This document shows positions 57,250 to 64,000 of a stretch of 64,000 nt of DNA, in pieces (position 1 is the stretch's first letter; every line of letters begins with the position of its first letter). Location of the stretch: assembly GCF_004365875.1 (NCBI RefSeq), contig NZ_SODF01000004.1:348203-412202 (forward strand), written 5' to 3'. The DNA comes from Kribbella kalugense (lineage in GTDB: Bacteria > Actinomycetota > Actinomycetes > Propionibacteriales > Kribbellaceae). The notes below the pieces were generated by a model. It worked only from the letters and a program-made list of their open reading frames with translations, was not told where the DNA came from and searched no databases. Position numbers and translations under genes: made by a program.

Positions 57250-58415
57250 CTGTGCTGATGGACGCACCGTCCAAAACTGCCCGATCCGCCCGCGTCGCCA
57301 CCTGGCTGTACTTCGGCCTGAACGGGTTCGCGGTCGGTATGTGGGTCGTCCATATCCCGAGCATCGAGCAGGCGACCGGCATCACGCACAGCACTCTTGG
57401 GCTGCTCCTGCTGGTGCTCGGTGCCGCTGCTTTCACCGGCATGCAGGTGGCCGGACCGCTTGTCGACAAGCTTGGTCAGAGGCGGCTCGTCCCGGCGGCC
57501 GGCGTACTGCTTGGCATCGCACTGGTCGGACCAGGGCTGGCGACGAACTGGTGGACGCTCGGTCTCACGCTGATTCTCGTTGGCTTCGGCAACGGTTCGA
57601 TCGATGTCGGCATGAACGCGCAGGCCGTCGTGGTCGAGCGTGGTTACCCGCGGCCGATCATGGCCGCGTTCCATGCGATGTGGTCGATCGGCGGCGCGAT
57701 CGCGGCCATCGTGGGCGCGGCAACCCTGCGAGCCGGCGTTTCGACCGAGGTCACGCTCAGCGTCGCCGGTGTCATCTGCATTGTGATCTCGCTGGCCGCC
57801 AGCAGGTTCTTGCTCGAGGCAACCGTTCCTGCCCACGACGAGCCGGAACAGGTGGAGCGGGCGAAGCCGCCGGCCAAGCTGGTCTGGGCTCTGGGCGGAC
57901 TGGCGTTCGGCTTGATGCTGTCCGAGGGCGTCGCGAACGACTGGGCCGCACTGCACTTCCGCGACATCCTCGGCACCTCGGTCAGTACGGCGGCCTTCGC
58001 GTACGGCGCGTTCGCGGTCGCGATGACCGTCGGCCGGTTCCTCACCGACCGGGTCGCGGCGATCGTCGGTCCCGCGGCGATTGTGCGCTGGGGTGCGGCG
58101 ATGGCGGCGGTCGGTCTAACGCTGGTGATCGTCGTACCGTGGGTGCCGGTCGCGCTGGTCGGCTGGGCGATCTTCGGGCTCGGCCTCGCAGGCGGCGTAC
58201 CGCAGTTGTTCACCGCCGCCGGCAACCTCGACCCGCGGTCCTCCGGCGCGCTGATGGCTCGCGTCGTCGGACTCGGGTACGTCGGTCTGCTCGCCGGGCC
58301 GGCGTTGATCGGCGGCCTCGCGCATTGGATGCCGCTGAACATCGCCTTCATCCTGCCGGTCGTGCTGTGCGTACTGACGTTCTTCGGCGGGCCGGTGCTC
58401 AAAAAGCGTTCTTGA
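57246..58415 (+). CDS. MFS transporter (YbjJ-like), second of a pair
   Basis: The 389-residue protein has 12 membrane segments and resembles the protein at 55254-56435 throughout, for example IPSIEQATGITHSTLGLLLLVLGAAAFTG, GFGNGSIDVGMNAQ and SEGVANDWAALHFRDIL. TTG 57246 overlaps the deoR stop; ATG four codons later is possible. It is cotranscribed with deoR. Its last 17 bases overlap the convergent PLP-enzyme gene. Confidence 0.85.
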   Translation: MTVLMDAPSKTARSARVATWLYFGLNGFAVGMWVVHIPSIEQATGITHSTLGLLLLVLGAAAFTGMQVAGPLVDKLGQRRLVPAAGVLLGIALVGPGLATNWWTLGLTLILVGFGNGSIDVGMNAQAVVVERGYPRPIMAAFHAMWSIGGAIAAIVGAATLRAGVSTEVTLSVAGVICIVISLAASRFLLEATVPAHDEPEQVERAKPPAKLVWALGGLAFGLMLSEGVANDWAALHFRDILGTSVSTAAFAYGAFAVAMTVGRFLTDRVAAIVGPAAIVRWGAAMAAVGLTLVIVVPWVPVALVGWAIFGLGLAGGVPQLFTAAGNLDPRSSGALMARVVGLGYVGLLAGPALIGGLAHWMPLNIAFILPVVLCVLTFFGGPVLKKRS

Positions 58416-59511
58416 GGGCCTGCTCCAGATCCGCCCAGAGGTCGGCCGGGTGCTCGATGCCGACGGACAGGCGGATCAGGTCCTCGGGGATGGTCGGGAC
58501 CTCGATCGCCCAGCGGCGGCGGCGTTCCAGCATCGACTCGACGCCGCCGAGGCTGGTCGCGTGCACCCAGAGTTCGGTGCACTCGCAGACCTTCTGGGCT
58601 GCTTCGGCCTCACCGCCGAGTTCGAAGGCGAGGATCGCGCCGAAGCCGGACATCTGTGCGGCTGCGAGGTCGTGACCGGGGTCGTCCGGGAGACCGGGAT
58701 AGCGGACGCGGCTGACCCGCGGGTGCTCGAGGAGACGCTCGGCCAGGAACGCCGCGTTCGACTGGGCGCGTTCGAGGCGCAGGGCGAGGGTGCGCAGACC
58801 GCGGAGGGCGAGCCAGGCCTCCATCGGGCCGGGGATCGCACCGAGGCTGCGGCGGCGGAGCTCGATCGCGGACCACAGGTCGTCGTCCGCGGTGATGACA
58901 GCGCCGAGGATGACGTCCGAGTGACCGGCGATGAACTTGGTTGCCGAGTGCATCACGACGTCCGCGCCGAGCCGGATCGGCTGCTGCAGCAGGGGAGTCG
59001 CGAACGTGTTGTCCACGACGACTGTTGCGCCGGCGGTGTGGCCGGCCTCGGCGAGAGCCGGGATGTCCGCGACCTCCATCGCAGGGTTGGTCGGCGACTC
59101 GATCCACAACATATCGGCGCCGTTGAGGACCTGCTTGACCGCTTCGGTGTCCGCGACGTCGACGTGCTCGACCGTGAGCCGGCCGGTCTCGGCGTACTGC
59201 TCGAGGAGCGCGACCACGCCGGAGTACGCGTGCTGCGGCGCGACGACCCGCCCGCCGACCGGGACCAGGTCGATCACGGCCGCGGCCGCCGCCATCCCCG
59301 AGGCGAACGTCAGCGCGCGACCGCCTTCCAGCTGACCGAGCGTCTCCTCGAGTGCGGTCCACGCGTCGTTCCCGAACCGCCCGTACCCGCGATCCCCGCC
59401 GGCGACGTACGTCGAGCTGAACACGGGCGACTCGTTGACGGGCGCGTTCGGCACCCGCTCCGGCCGGCCCGCATGTACGACGATCGTGGACGGATCAAGC
59501 TCAGTAGTCAT
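58399..59511 (-). CDS. Cys/Met metabolism PLP enzyme (cystathionine synthase/lyase family)
   Basis: The 370-residue protein is a fold-type I PLP enzyme of the cystathionine gamma-synthase/beta- or gamma-lyase family. It has YGRFGNDAWTALEETLGQLEGG, SGMAAAAAVIDL, WIESPTNPAMEVADI, VVDNTFATPLLQQP and the Schiff-base Lys192 in HSATKFIAGHSD. The exact reaction cannot be fixed from these motifs. The TetR gene overlaps its start by 11 bases, so the regulator and enzyme form one operon. Confidence 0.88.
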   Translation of the reverse strand: MTTELDPSTIVVHAGRPERVPNAPVNESPVFSSTYVAGGDRGYGRFGNDAWTALEETLGQLEGGRALTFASGMAAAAAVIDLVPVGGRVVAPQHAYSGVVALLEQYAETGRLTVEHVDVADTEAVKQVLNGADMLWIESPTNPAMEVADIPALAEAGHTAGATVVVDNTFATPLLQQPIRLGADVVMHSATKFIAGHSDVILGAVITADDDLWSAIELRRRSLGAIPGPMEAWLALRGLRTLALRLERAQSNAAFLAERLLEHPRVSRVRYPGLPDDPGHDLAAAQMSGFGAILAFELGGEAEAAQKVCECTELWVHATSLGGVESMLERRRRWAIEVPTIPEDLIRLSVGIEHPADLWADLEQALKNAF

Positions 59512-60118
59512 ACCTGGAATTGTCGCTGACGGCGGGCAGCGGGATCCCGCCGGTGTGGAGCAGAGTCATCGCCTGCCGGGCCAGTGACCTCGCGTCGGTG
59601 GTGTCCGGGGCTTCGACCCAGACCCGGACGACCGTTTCGATGATGTTCATCGCGATCCCGGCTGCCAGCGCGGCGGTGAACTCGGCACGGTTGTTGGCCG
59701 GCAACCGCAGTACCAGCTCGTCGGCCAGGTCGGTGCGGAAGCGCCAGATCAGCTCGTTCAGGTGGGCGCTCACCGACGCGGTCTGCGAAGCCAGGTCGAA
59801 GACAGCCCGGACCCGGTCCGGGTTGCTCTCCAGCTGCTCCAGGACCCGCTCGATCACCGCCTGCAGTCCGGCCGGGAGCTCCAGCTCGGGCTGCTCCCGG
59901 AGCCAGGTCACCGCGTCGACCAGACAGTCCTCGACGAACTCGAGGACCAGCGTCTCCTTGGTCGGGAAGTACCGGTACAGCGTGCTCGGCCCGACCTCCG
60001 CCGCGGCCGCGATCTGCTCGACCGTGGTCCGGCCGAAGCCGTTGTCGTTGAACAGCTCGAACGCCTTGTCCGCGATCAGCCGGCGGGTCCGCTCCCGCTT
60101 CACCTCGCGCAGTCCCAT
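59501..60118 (-). CDS. TetR-family transcriptional regulator
   Basis: The 205-residue protein has the TetR helix-turn-helix KRERTRRLIADKAFELFNDNGFGRTTVEQIAAAAEVGPSTLYRYFPTKETLVLEFV and an all-helical ligand domain. ATG 60118 follows GGAGGTGC by 3-5 bases and is preferred to the codon two upstream. It is divergent from a P450 gene with 122 bases between and upstream of the PLP enzyme gene in its own direction. It may regulate either or both. Confidence 0.88.
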   Translation of the reverse strand: MGLREVKRERTRRLIADKAFELFNDNGFGRTTVEQIAAAAEVGPSTLYRYFPTKETLVLEFVEDCLVDAVTWLREQPELELPAGLQAVIERVLEQLESNPDRVRAVFDLASQTASVSAHLNELIWRFRTDLADELVLRLPANNRAEFTAALAAGIAMNIIETVVRVWVEAPDTTDARSLARQAMTLLHTGGIPLPAVSDNSRYDY

Positions 60119-60205
60119 CAGCACCTCCCGATCAGCAGCTTCGCGGGCAGAGTACCGGTTCGCCGACTCGCCGGAGGTTGCTCCCGATCGGCAGGCCCAG
60201 TCATA

Positions 60206-60220
60206 TGGTAGTCACTGCCA
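60206..60220. promoter_or_regulatory. near-palindrome TGGTAGTCACTGCCA (putative TetR operator)
   Basis: TGGTAGT-C-ACTGCCA has one mismatch in seven pairs and lies 20 bases before the P450 start in the TetR-P450 divergent region. Confidence 0.5.
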
Positions 60221-60240
60221 GAATCTATTGGGAGGGCCCA

Positions 60241-61470
60241 ATGACCCAGAGCTTCCCCGTCGAGCGGCCGACCGGTTGCCCGTTCGACCCGGCGCAGGCG
60301 TACGCCGACTTCCGCCGTGCCGAGGCCCCGACGAAGGTCTCCACCCCGGCCGGCGTCGACGCGTACGTGATCAGCCGGTACGACGACGTACGGACGCTGC
60401 TCCGGGACAGCCGGCTCAGTTCGCGGTTCGCGCCGTCGGACCACGTCGTACCGGATGCCGACCTGGACCGGGAGGCCGAGTCGGGCTCGCTCATCCAGGT
60501 CGACGGTGCGGCGCACAAGCGGCTGCGGCGGATGCTCGCGACCGAGTTCGCGGTGAAGCGGATGGAGGCGATGCGGCCGCGGATCGCGGAGATGATCGAG
60601 GCACAGCTCGACTCGATGCTTGCGGCTGACGGTCCGGTCGATCTGGTGCAGGCGTTCGCGTTGCCGATCCCGTCGCTGGTGATCTGTGAGCTGCTCGGCG
60701 TGCCGTACGCCGACCGCGGCGAGTTCCAGGAGCGGAGTGCGCTGCTGGTCAGGGTCGACGGCGACCCGGACGAGCAGATGCGGGTCAGCGACGAGCTCAA
60801 CCAGTACATGGTCGGCCTGGTGTTGGCGAAGCAGGCCGAGCGCTCAGATGACCTGTTGTCCAGGCTCATCACGCGTGGGGAGGAGCTCGGAGAGCCGCTG
60901 ACCCTGCCGGAGCTGGTGTCGGTCGGGATCACGCTGCTCATCGCCGGTCACGAGACCACCGCGAACATGATTGCCCTCAGCACGCTCGCCCTGCTGCGCA
61001 ACCCGGCCCAGCTCGACGCGTTGCGTGCTGATCCCGCGCTCGCTCCGGCCGCGGTCGAGGAGCTGTTGCGCTACCTGTCCGTCGTCCACTTCGGCCTGTT
61101 CCGGCACGTGACCGAGGACCTGCCGGTCGGGGGTTCGACGATCGAGGGCGGCGGGTTCCTGATCGCAGCTCTGTCCGCGGCGAACCGCGACGAGACCGTG
61201 TTCCCTGACCCCGATCGGCTCGACCTGGAACGGCAGGCGGCGGCACATGTCGCGTTCGGGTTCGGGCCGCACCAGTGCATCGGTCAGCAGCTCGCGCGGG
61301 TCGAGCTGCAGGAGGTCTTCACCCGCCTGTACGCCCGGATCCCGACGCTGCGACTCGCCGTACCGTTCGAGGAAATCGAGTATCGGAACAACACTCTCGT
61401 CTACGGCGTGACCTCGCTGCCCGTGACGTGGGACACGCCCGCTACCGAGCGCGATCTGAAGAGCTCTTAA
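60241..61470 (+). CDS. cytochrome P450
   Basis: The 409-residue soluble P450 has all landmarks. The I-helix reads AGHETT (about residues 235-240), the ExxR is in VEELLRYLSVVHFGLFR, and the heme loop is FGFGPHQCIGQQLARVEL with Cys346 as ligand. It resembles bacterial CYP105/CYP107-type enzymes that hydroxylate xenobiotics or natural products. No ferredoxin gene adjoins. GGGAGG precedes the ATG by 5 bases. The frame is open upstream, but no start there has support. Confidence 0.92.
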   Translation: MTQSFPVERPTGCPFDPAQAYADFRRAEAPTKVSTPAGVDAYVISRYDDVRTLLRDSRLSSRFAPSDHVVPDADLDREAESGSLIQVDGAAHKRLRRMLATEFAVKRMEAMRPRIAEMIEAQLDSMLAADGPVDLVQAFALPIPSLVICELLGVPYADRGEFQERSALLVRVDGDPDEQMRVSDELNQYMVGLVLAKQAERSDDLLSRLITRGEELGEPLTLPELVSVGITLLIAGHETTANMIALSTLALLRNPAQLDALRADPALAPAAVEELLRYLSVVHFGLFRHVTEDLPVGGSTIEGGGFLIAALSAANRDETVFPDPDRLDLERQAAAHVAFGFGPHQCIGQQLARVELQEVFTRLYARIPTLRLAVPFEEIEYRNNTLVYGVTSLPVTWDTPATERDLKSS

Positions 61471-61517
61471 CCGAACCCAGATCGGATCCTGAGCTCGAGG
61501 CCGCTACAGTCGAGCCG

Positions 61518-62651
61518 GTGAGTGAGTACTCGAGGGAAGAACAACGCAAGCCCCGCGTCGCCGTCGTTTTCGGTGGCCGGTCGAGCGAACACGCCATCTC
61601 CTGCGTGACCGCGGCCAACGTTCTGCAGGTGATCGACCGGGACAAGTACGACGTGGTCCCGGTCGGTATCAGCACCAGCGGGCACTGGGTCTTGGAGAGC
61701 GGCGACCCGGAGCGGCTGTCGATCACCGACGGCAAGCTCCCCGAGGTCGACGTGACCGCGATGCCGGTGCTGTTCGGCGCGAACCGCGAGCTCGTGATCA
61801 GCGAGCCCGAGCAGGTCCCGAGCACACTCGGCCAGGTCGACGTGGTCTTCCCGTTGCTGCACGGCCCGTGGGGTGAGGACGGCACCATCCAGGGCCTGCT
61901 CGAGATGTCCGACATCCGGTACGTCGGTTCCGGCGTACTCGCGAGCGCCGTCGGCATGGACAAGCACTACATGAAGGTCGTCTTCCAGGCGGCCGGCCTC
62001 GAGGTCACGCCGTACGTCGTGATCCGGGACCGGGACTGGATCCGGGACGCGGCCGCGTGCCGGGAGGCCGTGGACGCGCTCGGCTACCCGGTGTTCGTGA
62101 AGCCGGCCCGTGGCGGTTCCAGCCTGGGGATCACCAAGGTGAGCAGCCTGGACGAGCTGGACGAGGCGGTCGCGGTCGCGCGGGCGCACGACCCGAAGGT
62201 GATCGTCGAGGCGTCCGCGAAGGACCCGCGCGAGATCGAGGTCGGCGTCCTCGGCAGCGCCGGCGGCGGACCGGCCCAGGTCAGTGTCTGCGGCGAGGTC
62301 GCGGTCTCCGGCGGCGGACACGACTTCTACGACTTCGAGACGAAGTACCTGCCGGAGGGCGAGGAGTACCTCGCGCTCTCGGTGCCGGCCGACCTCCCCG
62401 AGGAGGTTGCCGCCGACATCCGGGCCAAGGCGCTCATTGCCTTCGACGCGATCGAGGCCGAAGGACTGGCGCGCGTCGACTTCTTCCTGGACGCCGACGG
62501 CCGCGTCGTGATCAACGAGATCAACACCATGCCCGGGTTCACCCCGACCAGCATGTTCCCGCGGCTGTGGGCCGCCTCGGGCAAGGACTACGCGTCCCTC
62601 GTCGAGCACCTGCTGCAACTTGCAATGACCCGCCCAACCGGCCTGCGCTGA
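61518..62651 (+). CDS. ddl: D-alanine--D-alanine ligase
   Basis: Ddl joins two D-Ala with ATP for peptidoglycan synthesis. The 377-residue ATP-grasp protein has VAVVFGGRSSEHAISCVTAANV, FPLLHGPWGEDGTIQGLLE, MDKHYMKVVFQAAGL, KPARGGSSLGITKV and the C-terminal INEINTMPGFTPTSMFPRLW. TACAGT (61505-61510) lies 7 bases before GTG 61518 with no ribosome binding site between, so a leaderless start is likely. The long upstream frame through the P450 gene is rejected. Confidence 0.96.
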   Translation: MSEYSREEQRKPRVAVVFGGRSSEHAISCVTAANVLQVIDRDKYDVVPVGISTSGHWVLESGDPERLSITDGKLPEVDVTAMPVLFGANRELVISEPEQVPSTLGQVDVVFPLLHGPWGEDGTIQGLLEMSDIRYVGSGVLASAVGMDKHYMKVVFQAAGLEVTPYVVIRDRDWIRDAAACREAVDALGYPVFVKPARGGSSLGITKVSSLDELDEAVAVARAHDPKVIVEASAKDPREIEVGVLGSAGGGPAQVSVCGEVAVSGGGHDFYDFETKYLPEGEEYLALSVPADLPEEVAADIRAKALIAFDAIEAEGLARVDFFLDADGRVVINEINTMPGFTPTSMFPRLWAASGKDYASLVEHLLQLAMTRPTGLR

Positions 62652-62706
62652 ACGGCGGAGCCGCCGTTAGTTGAATCAGGCAACCAGTTTCAACTGGTTG
62701 CCTGAT
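62651..62706 (+). terminator. two hairpins after ddl
   Basis: AACGGCGG (62651-62658) pairs with CCGCCGTT (62661-62668). ATCAGGCAACCAGTT (62675-62689) pairs perfectly with AACTGGTTGCCTGAT (62692-62706). They probably end ddl transcription. Confidence 0.75.
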
Positions 62707-62720
62707 GCATCGACGGGCCG

Positions 62721-62754
62721 TTGACACAGCGTCAGCATTGACATAACGTCAGCT
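62721..62754 (+). promoter_or_regulatory. 17-bp tandem repeat TTGACA-N3-CGTCAGC
   Basis: TTGACA-CAG-CGTCAGC (62721-62736) and TTGACA-TAA-CGTCAGC (62738-62753) follow each other at a 17-base period. Each contains the dyad TGAC-N5-GTCA. They start about 300 bases before the secreted protein gene and could be operators or overlapping promoter elements. Confidence 0.55.
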
Positions 62755-63023
62755 TTTAGTAACGAATTGTGATCGGCAGGAAACGGCCCTGCAACGCCGT
62801 CGCCGATCGAACGGGGTGCGACCACGCCATCAAGGCGTCGGGTCAGGGGGGTCCTGTCCTGCCGCTCGTGGCGGTCTCCCGATGTCCTGTTACCGGGCCT
62901 AGACCTGTCTCGGATCGCTCGATGTCGATCCTCCTTCACCACGAAATCGCTCGGGTAACGAGCTGCGCCGATCCACCGGATCAGGCCGCGGCTCCATCGA
63001 CGGACTGAGGGTGAAACCGAATC
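62755..63023 (+). other. long, structured untranslated region before the secreted protein gene
   Basis: No credible gene is seen in this 269-base stretch. It can fold: GATCGGC (62771-62777) with GCCGATC (62802-62808), ACGCC (62824-62828) with GGCGT (62834-62838), and GTTACC (62889-62894) with GGTAAC (62954-62959). No known riboswitch consensus could be matched. It may be a regulatory leader. Confidence 0.4.
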
Positions 63024-64000
63024 ATGAAGTTGTCCACGCATGCGATATCCGGCAGCCGGTTGCGGCTGAGTGCGCTCGCTGTAACAGCCGCGCTCGTCGT
63101 ATCAGGGGGCGGTCTGCTGGCCGCCGGAGGTAACGCTCAGGCGGCGGCTGTTGCGGTGCCGCTCGGTGCCGCCGAGAGTTTCGTGATCCTGGGTGGGGCG
63201 GGGGTCACCAATACCGGGCCGACGGTGTTGACCGGGGACATCGGCAGCTTCCCGAACCCGGCCATCACCGGCACCGGGACGATGACGATCACCGGCACCA
63301 ACCACGCCGGCGACGACGTGACTCAGCAGGCGAAGAAAGATCTGGTCACGGCGTACGACGTCGCCGCCGGGGAGTCGCCGCGGACGCCGATCACCGACGA
63401 CCTGGGCGGCAAGACGCTGACGCAGGGGGTGTACAACTCGGCGTCCTCGATCGGGCTGACCGGCGCGCTGACGTTGGACGCGGAGGGTGACGCGGGGGCG
63501 GTCTTCGTGTTCCAGGCGGGCTCGACGCTCACCACCGCGAGCAGTAGCAGCGTGGTGCTGACGAACGGTGCTCAGTCGTGCAACGTGTTCTGGCAGGTGG
63601 GCAGCTCGGCAACCATCGGCACCGCGACCCAGTTCCGCGGCACCGTCCTGGCGCTGACCTCAATCACCATGAACACCGGCGCCACAGCCGTCGGCCGAAT
63701 GCTGGCCCGCAACGGCTCAGTAACCCTCGACACCAACACCCTCACCAAACCCACCTGCGACACAACCCCACCAACAACCCCGCCAACAACCCCGCCAACA
63801 ACGCCACCGACCACGCCGCCCACGACGCCGCCGACTACGCCGCCCACGACGCCGCCCACGACGCCGCCCACGACGCCGCCGACTACGCCGCCGACTACGC
63901 CGCCGACGACGCCGCCCACGACGCCGCCCACGACGCCGCCCACGACGCCGCCCACGACGCCGCCCACGACGCCGCCCACGACGCCGCCCACGACGCCGCC
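63024..64000 (+). CDS. secreted DUF3494 (ice-binding-like) protein with Thr-Pro repeat tail, 3' end outside window
   Basis: The frame is open to the window end (325 codons). A signal peptide occupies about residues 1-40 (LRLSALAVTAALVVSGGGLLAA, AQA cleavage). The domain from about residue 44 to 240 matches the DUF3494/ice-binding beta-solenoid pattern: FVILGGAGVTNTGPTVLTGDIGSFP, GVYNSASSIGLTGALTLDAEGDAGAVFVFQAG, CNVFWQVGSSATIGTATQFRGTVLALTSITMNTGATAVGRMLARNGSVTLDTNT. It then runs into PPTT repeats. Many relatives in non-polar bacteria are probably adhesins or surface proteins rather than antifreeze. GAGGG lies 10 bases before the ATG. Confidence 0.85.
   Translation, partial: MKLSTHAISGSRLRLSALAVTAALVVSGGGLLAAGGNAQAAAVAVPLGAAESFVILGGAGVTNTGPTVLTGDIGSFPNPAITGTGTMTITGTNHAGDDVTQQAKKDLVTAYDVAAGESPRTPITDDLGGKTLTQGVYNSASSIGLTGALTLDAEGDAGAVFVFQAGSTLTTASSSSVVLTNGAQSCNVFWQVGSSATIGTATQFRGTVLALTSITMNTGATAVGRMLARNGSVTLDTNTLTKPTCDTTPPTTPPTTPPTTPPTTPPTTPPTTPPTTPPTTPPTTPPTTPPTTPPTTPPTTPPTTPPTTPPTTPPTTPPTTPPTTP
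63765..64000 (+). repeat. 12-bp tandem repeats encoding Pro-Pro-Thr-Thr
   Basis: Units of the type CCGCCCACGACG and CCGCCGACTACG repeat without interruption to the end of the window, encoding PPTT. Early units use CCAACAACCCCG. The repeat is in frame with the secreted protein gene and forms a stalk-like linker. Third-position differences show that the protein sequence is kept while the DNA varies. Confidence 0.9.

Noticed and set aside
62771..63023. Cyclic di-AMP (ydaO) riboswitch before the secreted protein gene
   Set aside because: Only a GGGTGAA word at 63009 recalls the consensus; the rest of the core is missing.
63572..63991. Minus-strand frame encoding Gly-Gly-Val-Val repeats
   Set aside because: It is the complement of the PPTT-coding repeat of the secreted protein, which has a signal peptide and a known domain.
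63765..64000. Possible CRISPR-like array
   Set aside because: The 12-bp units are contiguous without spacers and are in frame with the protein.

Overview
The window is about 64 kb of a high-GC actinobacterial chromosome. The gene order, frequent GTG and TTG starts, Lys/Ala-tailed HU protein, F420-pathway gene (cofC) and many apparently leaderless promoters suggest Propionibacteriales, and Kribbella or a close relative is my best guess. This is inferred from style and synteny, not from a search. No insertion sequence, prophage, CRISPR array or rRNA was seen.

Left part (1-18.7 kb): a branched-chain amino acid and serine block. It holds ilvD (5' end outside the window), an HD-type hydrolase, ilvB-ilvN-ilvC, a degenerate membrane-anchored protease-like protein, serA, an O-methyltransferase, a 51-residue gene coupled to leuB, ilvE, and cimA with a coupled small ACT-domain gene. 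Both ilvB and cimA are preceded by tiny leader peptides rich in Ile/Leu/Val codons and then a U-tract terminator, so both look controlled by transcription attenuation. A marR-MFS pair, an isochorismatase-like protein and an alpha/beta hydrolase follow.

Middle part (18.7-32.7 kb): nrdA-nrdB on the minus strand encode a class I ribonucleotide reductase. Its small subunit has the Chlamydia-type (class Ic) ligand set, with Phe in place of the radical Tyr. The operon is preceded by a cobalamin riboswitch and three NrdR-like boxes. Next come a DinB-fold protein, a class II Fic protein, two methyltransferases, a short minus-strand operon, an FAH-family hydrolase, gltX (with TVGN instead of HIGH), a CPBP protease, tRNA-Gln(CUG), tRNA-Glu(CUC) and two unknown genes.

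Right-middle part (32.7-50.5 kb): a LacI-controlled ABC importer (lipoprotein and two permeases, no ATPase) with a nucleoside hydrolase; an IclR regulator (NdgR/LtbR type) divergent from leuC-leuD; a short ORF before a CorA transporter; hup; cofC; plsC-gpsA-phosphotransferase; and a ROK repressor divergent from an oxidoreductase/TIM-barrel pair that probably handles a sugar or inositol.

Right part (50.5-64 kb): a gene-poor stretch with large palindromes, then many regulator-transporter pairs (MFS/GntR, two MerR units, MFS-DeoR-MFS), a PLP sulfur-amino-acid enzyme with TetR, a P450, D-Ala-D-Ala ligase (ddl), and a secreted DUF3494 (ice-binding-like) protein with a Thr-Pro repeat tail that runs off the window.
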